Translations under genes and position numbers: made by a program | DNA from: Allopontixanthobacter sp041552775 | Lineage (GTDB): Bacteria; Pseudomonadota; Alphaproteobacteria; Sphingomonadales; Sphingomonadaceae | DNA length: 25,175 bases | Assembly: GCA_041552775.1 (NCBI GenBank) | Contig: JBFEKH010000024.1 | Location: forward strand, 1 to 25,175 | Reading direction: 5' to 3' | The notes under the pieces: model-generated | What the model was told of the DNA's origin: nothing | Databases searched by the model: none | The model's input: only the letters and a program-made list of their open reading frames with translations | Shown here: piece by piece, positions 22,906-25,175 of the stretch | How positions within the stretch are numbered: the first letter of the stretch is position 1 | How the letters are laid out: each line of letters opens with the position of its first letter

Positions 22906-24768
22906 ATGCTTGGAATTAACGGAATCACTGTGCGGCTTGGCGGCCGGACCATCCTCGACCGCGCTACGGCTGTCGTGCCCCCTGGCGGCCGCGTCGGGCT
23001 GATCGGCCGCAATGGCGCGGGCAAGTCCACGCTGATGAAAGTGATGATCGGCAGCCTCGATCCGGACGAAGGCGCCATCGAAATGCCCAAGGCCACCCGG
23101 CTCGGCTATATTGCGCAGGATGCCCCCACCGGCACGTCGACCCCGGCCGAAACCGTGCTGGCGGCGGATGTCGAACGCGCAGAACTGATGATCGAGTCCG
23201 AAACCTGCACCGATCCGCACCGGCTGGGCGATATTCACGAACGGCTGCTGGCCATCGATGCCTATAGCGCCCCGTCGCGCGCTGCCCGTATCCTGACCGG
23301 GCTCGGCTTCGACGAGGAAATGCAGAACCAGCCGCTCGACAGTTTTTCCGGCGGTTGGAAAATGCGCGTTGCGCTGGCGGCGTTGCTGTATTCCGCGCCC
23401 GATGTGCTGCTGCTGGACGAACCTTCCAACCACCTCGATCTGGAAGCGACCCTGTGGTTGGAGAACTTCCTCAAAGGCTATCCCGCCACCGTGGTGGTGA
23501 TTAGCCATGAACGCGACCTGCTGAACAATGTGGTCGACAACATCCTGCATCTGCAGGGCGGCAAGCTGACGCTGTATCCTGGGGGGTACGACAGTTTCGA
23601 ACGCCAGCGCGCCGAACGTGCGGCGCAATTGGCGTCCGCCAAGGCATCCCAGGACGCGCAGCGCGCCCGATTGCAGGATTACGTTTCGCGCAACAGCGCA
23701 CGTGCCTCCACCGCCAAGCAGGCGCAATCGCGCGCCAAGATGCTGGCCAAGATGCAGCCGATTGCTGCGCTGATGGAAGATCCCACGCTCAGTTTCAATT
23801 TTCCCAGCCCGGCAGAACTGAAGCCGCCGCTGATTACGCTCGACCTTGCGTCGGTCGGCTATACTGAAGACACCCCCATTCTGAAGCGGCTCAACCTGCG
23901 CATCGATCCGGACGACCGGATCGCGTTGCTGGGCCGCAACGGCAACGGCAAGACGACGCTGGCGCGTCTGTTGGCTTCACAGCTGGCCCCGATGGACGGT
24001 GAAATGAACGCCAGCGGCAAGATGCAGGTCGGCTATTTCACCCAGTATCAGGTCGAAGAGCTCGCCAGCGATGCCACCCCGCTGGAACATATGGGCCGCG
24101 TGATGCAGGGCAAGCCGCCCGGCGCTGTGCGCGCGCAATTGGGCCGGTTCGGATTTTCCGGTGACCGCGCTACGCAGCTCGTCAGCAAACTGTCGGGCGG
24201 CGAACGCGCACGGCTGGCCCTGGCGCTGATCACCCGCGATGCGCCGCATTTGCTGATCCTGGACGAACCGACAAACCACCTCGACGTCGACGCGCGCGAG
24301 GCGCTAGTGCAGGCGCTGAATGATTACGAAGGCGCAGTGATTTTGATCAGCCATGACCGCCATATGGTCGAACTGACTGCTGATCGGCTGGTGCTGGTCG
24401 ATAGCGGAACTGCGGCGGAATATTCCGGCAGCATGGAAGATTACATAGATTTCGTACTCGGCCGTAACCAGCCCAAGGTAGATGGCGGAGTGAAAATCCC
24501 CAAGAAGGACCGCAAGGCTGCCGCGAAGGAACGCGAGGCTGCACGAGCCGTCAAAGCGAAGCTTACCGCGGTTGAAAAGGACGTATCAAAGCTGGAGGCG
24601 CAGTGTTCCGCGCTCGATCGCGCCATGTTCGAACCGGCCAGCGCTGAACCGGAATTCGCGAAAATGTCGATGGGTGAATTGTCCCAGCGGCGCGGGCAGT
24701 TGGGTAGCGAACTGGAGAAGAAGGAAGCCGAATGGCTGGTCCTGAGCGAACAGGTTACCGCGAGCTAG
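22906..24768 (+). CDS. ABC-F family ATPase (Uup/YheS type)
   Basis: A 620-residue soluble protein with two ABC ATPase domains and no membrane segments, characteristic of ABC-F proteins that act on ribosomes. Domain one has Walker A GRNGAGKST (about 34-42), signature SGGWKMR, and Walker B LLLDEPSNHLD. The linker has RLQDYVSRNSARASTAKQAQSRAKML. Domain two has GRNGNGKTT, SGGERARLALAL and LLILDEPTNHLD. A basic coiled-coil C-terminal tail (KKDRKAAAKEREAARAVKAK) may bind rRNA. The ATG at 22906 gives the usual MLGINGITVRLGG start. It is divergent from the E1 fusion gene. Family is certain; whether it is the YheS, Uup or other subgroup is not decided. Confidence 0.93.
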   Translation: MLGINGITVRLGGRTILDRATAVVPPGGRVGLIGRNGAGKSTLMKVMIGSLDPDEGAIEMPKATRLGYIAQDAPTGTSTPAETVLAADVERAELMIESETCTDPHRLGDIHERLLAIDAYSAPSRAARILTGLGFDEEMQNQPLDSFSGGWKMRVALAALLYSAPDVLLLDEPSNHLDLEATLWLENFLKGYPATVVVISHERDLLNNVVDNILHLQGGKLTLYPGGYDSFERQRAERAAQLASAKASQDAQRARLQDYVSRNSARASTAKQAQSRAKMLAKMQPIAALMEDPTLSFNFPSPAELKPPLITLDLASVGYTEDTPILKRLNLRIDPDDRIALLGRNGNGKTTLARLLASQLAPMDGEMNASGKMQVGYFTQYQVEELASDATPLEHMGRVMQGKPPGAVRAQLGRFGFSGDRATQLVSKLSGGERARLALALITRDAPHLLILDEPTNHLDVDAREALVQALNDYEGAVILISHDRHMVELTADRLVLVDSGTAAEYSGSMEDYIDFVLGRNQPKVDGGVKIPKKDRKAAAKEREAARAVKAKLTAVEKDVSKLEAQCSALDRAMFEPASAEPEFAKMSMGELSQRRGQLGSELEKKEAEWLVLSEQVTAS

Positions 24769-24876
24769 GCCGGGCAGGTCACCGCAGCGCAGTACAAGAC
24801 CCCAAACGCACGACGCTCGCCGGAGGGTGGTTTCCCCCCAGCGATGGATCGCTTGGTGCCTGGGCGGGAATATTGC

Positions 24877-24893
24877 TGGCGGAGACGGAGGGA
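24877..24893 (-). repeat. tRNA-Ser 3'-end fragment, probable attachment site
   Basis: On the minus strand the 17 bases TCCCTCCGTCTCCGCCA match the T-stem, acceptor, discriminator and CCA of a typical alphaproteobacterial tRNA-Ser. The T-loop and everything 5' of it are missing; the sequence changes there to AT-rich DNA. This is the pattern of the distal att copy left by tRNA-targeted integration. The matching intact tRNA would lie beyond the right edge. Confidence 0.6.
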
Positions 24894-25175
24894 ATTTGAT
24901 TTAACAATCAAGCTGTTGATATTAAACATCTTTAATTGTCTCCACCTCTTCTTGTTCCCTCTATTTGCAGGTGGTTATACGCAGTCAAATTTGGGATGTT
25001 CAAAGTATGATTTGCGTGTGAAAGTTTTTGCGTCAGATTTCAGAAGCTCCGAAATCAGATCTGATTCTGGCATTATGCGCCCCAGTTTTTGCCGTTCTGC
25101 AGGGTTTTGCATTTCACCCAAAGTAGCCTGTCGGCTTTTCGTGGGTTTCTGATAAATGCAGCCCGTCTAGAACCG
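24894..25175. other. AT-rich region with no recognisable gene
   Basis: From the tRNA fragment to the window end the base composition becomes clearly AT-rich compared with the GC-rich genes on the left. No reading frame has a convincing start, ribosome binding site or family resemblance. A 6-base inverted repeat TTGATT/AATCAA (24896-24911) and a GATTTC/GAAATC pair near 25037-25057 are visible. The bases 24769-24876, between the ABC-F stop and the fragment, also hold no gene and no clear terminator. Probable edge of acquired DNA. Confidence 0.55.

Noticed and set aside
22846..23727. Open frame of 293 codons antisense to the ABC-F gene
   Set aside because: It runs opposite the first Walker A and B motifs of a complete ABC-F protein and has no independent signals.
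24877..24943. A possible complete but degenerate tRNA on the minus strand, using GGAGACA at 24937-24943 as the 5' acceptor strand
   Set aside because: The 6-of-7 acceptor pairing is tempting, but the interval is too short for tRNA-Ser, the T-stem cannot pair, and no anticodon arm forms.
24844..25152. Open frame of 102 codons across the tRNA-Ser fragment into AT-rich DNA
   Set aside because: It crosses the att-like junction, begins in GC-rich and ends in AT-rich DNA, and lacks a ribosome binding site and any recognisable fold.

Overview
The window looks like the chromosome of a sphingomonad alphaproteobacterium, most likely Erythrobacteraceae or a close relative. This is an inference. It rests on fairly high G+C coding DNA, an NDUFA12-type complex I subunit next to a DUF2155 protein and Aat, a stand-alone RecX/DUF192 pair, and a tRNA-Trp / secE-nusG-rplK-rplA neighbourhood. 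No complete mobile element, CRISPR array or rRNA is present.

Left part (1-5.7 kb): the 3' end of a GDP-mannose-forming guanylyltransferase overlaps a mannose-6-phosphate isomerase, so nucleotide-sugar supply for a polysaccharide. A DUF2721 membrane protein follows. A tightly packed minus-strand set then holds TelA, an XpaC-like membrane protein and a PHA-granule-type small protein. A divergent DUF389 membrane protein closes the region.

Middle left (5.7-10.6 kb): an orphan fatty acyl-AMP ligase is divergent from recX. recX is followed by a DUF192 lipoprotein, the NDUFA12-like subunit and a DUF2155 protein. Aat converges on DUF2155 and its 3' end overlaps it antisense by about 160 bases.

Middle (10.6-15.2 kb): tRNA-Trp, a 49-residue protein with a strong ribosome binding site, a bidirectional terminator and a convergent AGCS amino acid/sodium symporter come first. 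The core run secE-nusG-rplK-rplA follows, with a probable L1-type leader before rplK. After rplA there is a nested hairpin and a strong terminator, where many bacteria would continue into rplJ-rplL.

Right part (15.2-25.2 kb), minus strand: a run codes for a fused E1 alpha/beta 2-oxoacid dehydrogenase-like protein, an acyltransferase (malonyl-transferase fold), a Baeyer-Villiger-type flavin monooxygenase, a CinA-N/MoaB-like protein, a small unknown helical protein, a lipocalin lipoprotein and a FemAB/GNAT-like acyltransferase. The E1-acyltransferase-monooxygenase trio has no E2/E3 genes beside it and is the most interesting enzymatic set here. A divergent ABC-F ATPase follows. The window ends in AT-rich, gene-poor DNA that begins exactly at a 17-base copy of a tRNA-Ser 3' end. 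This looks like the distal attachment site of an integrated element lying mostly beyond the right edge.
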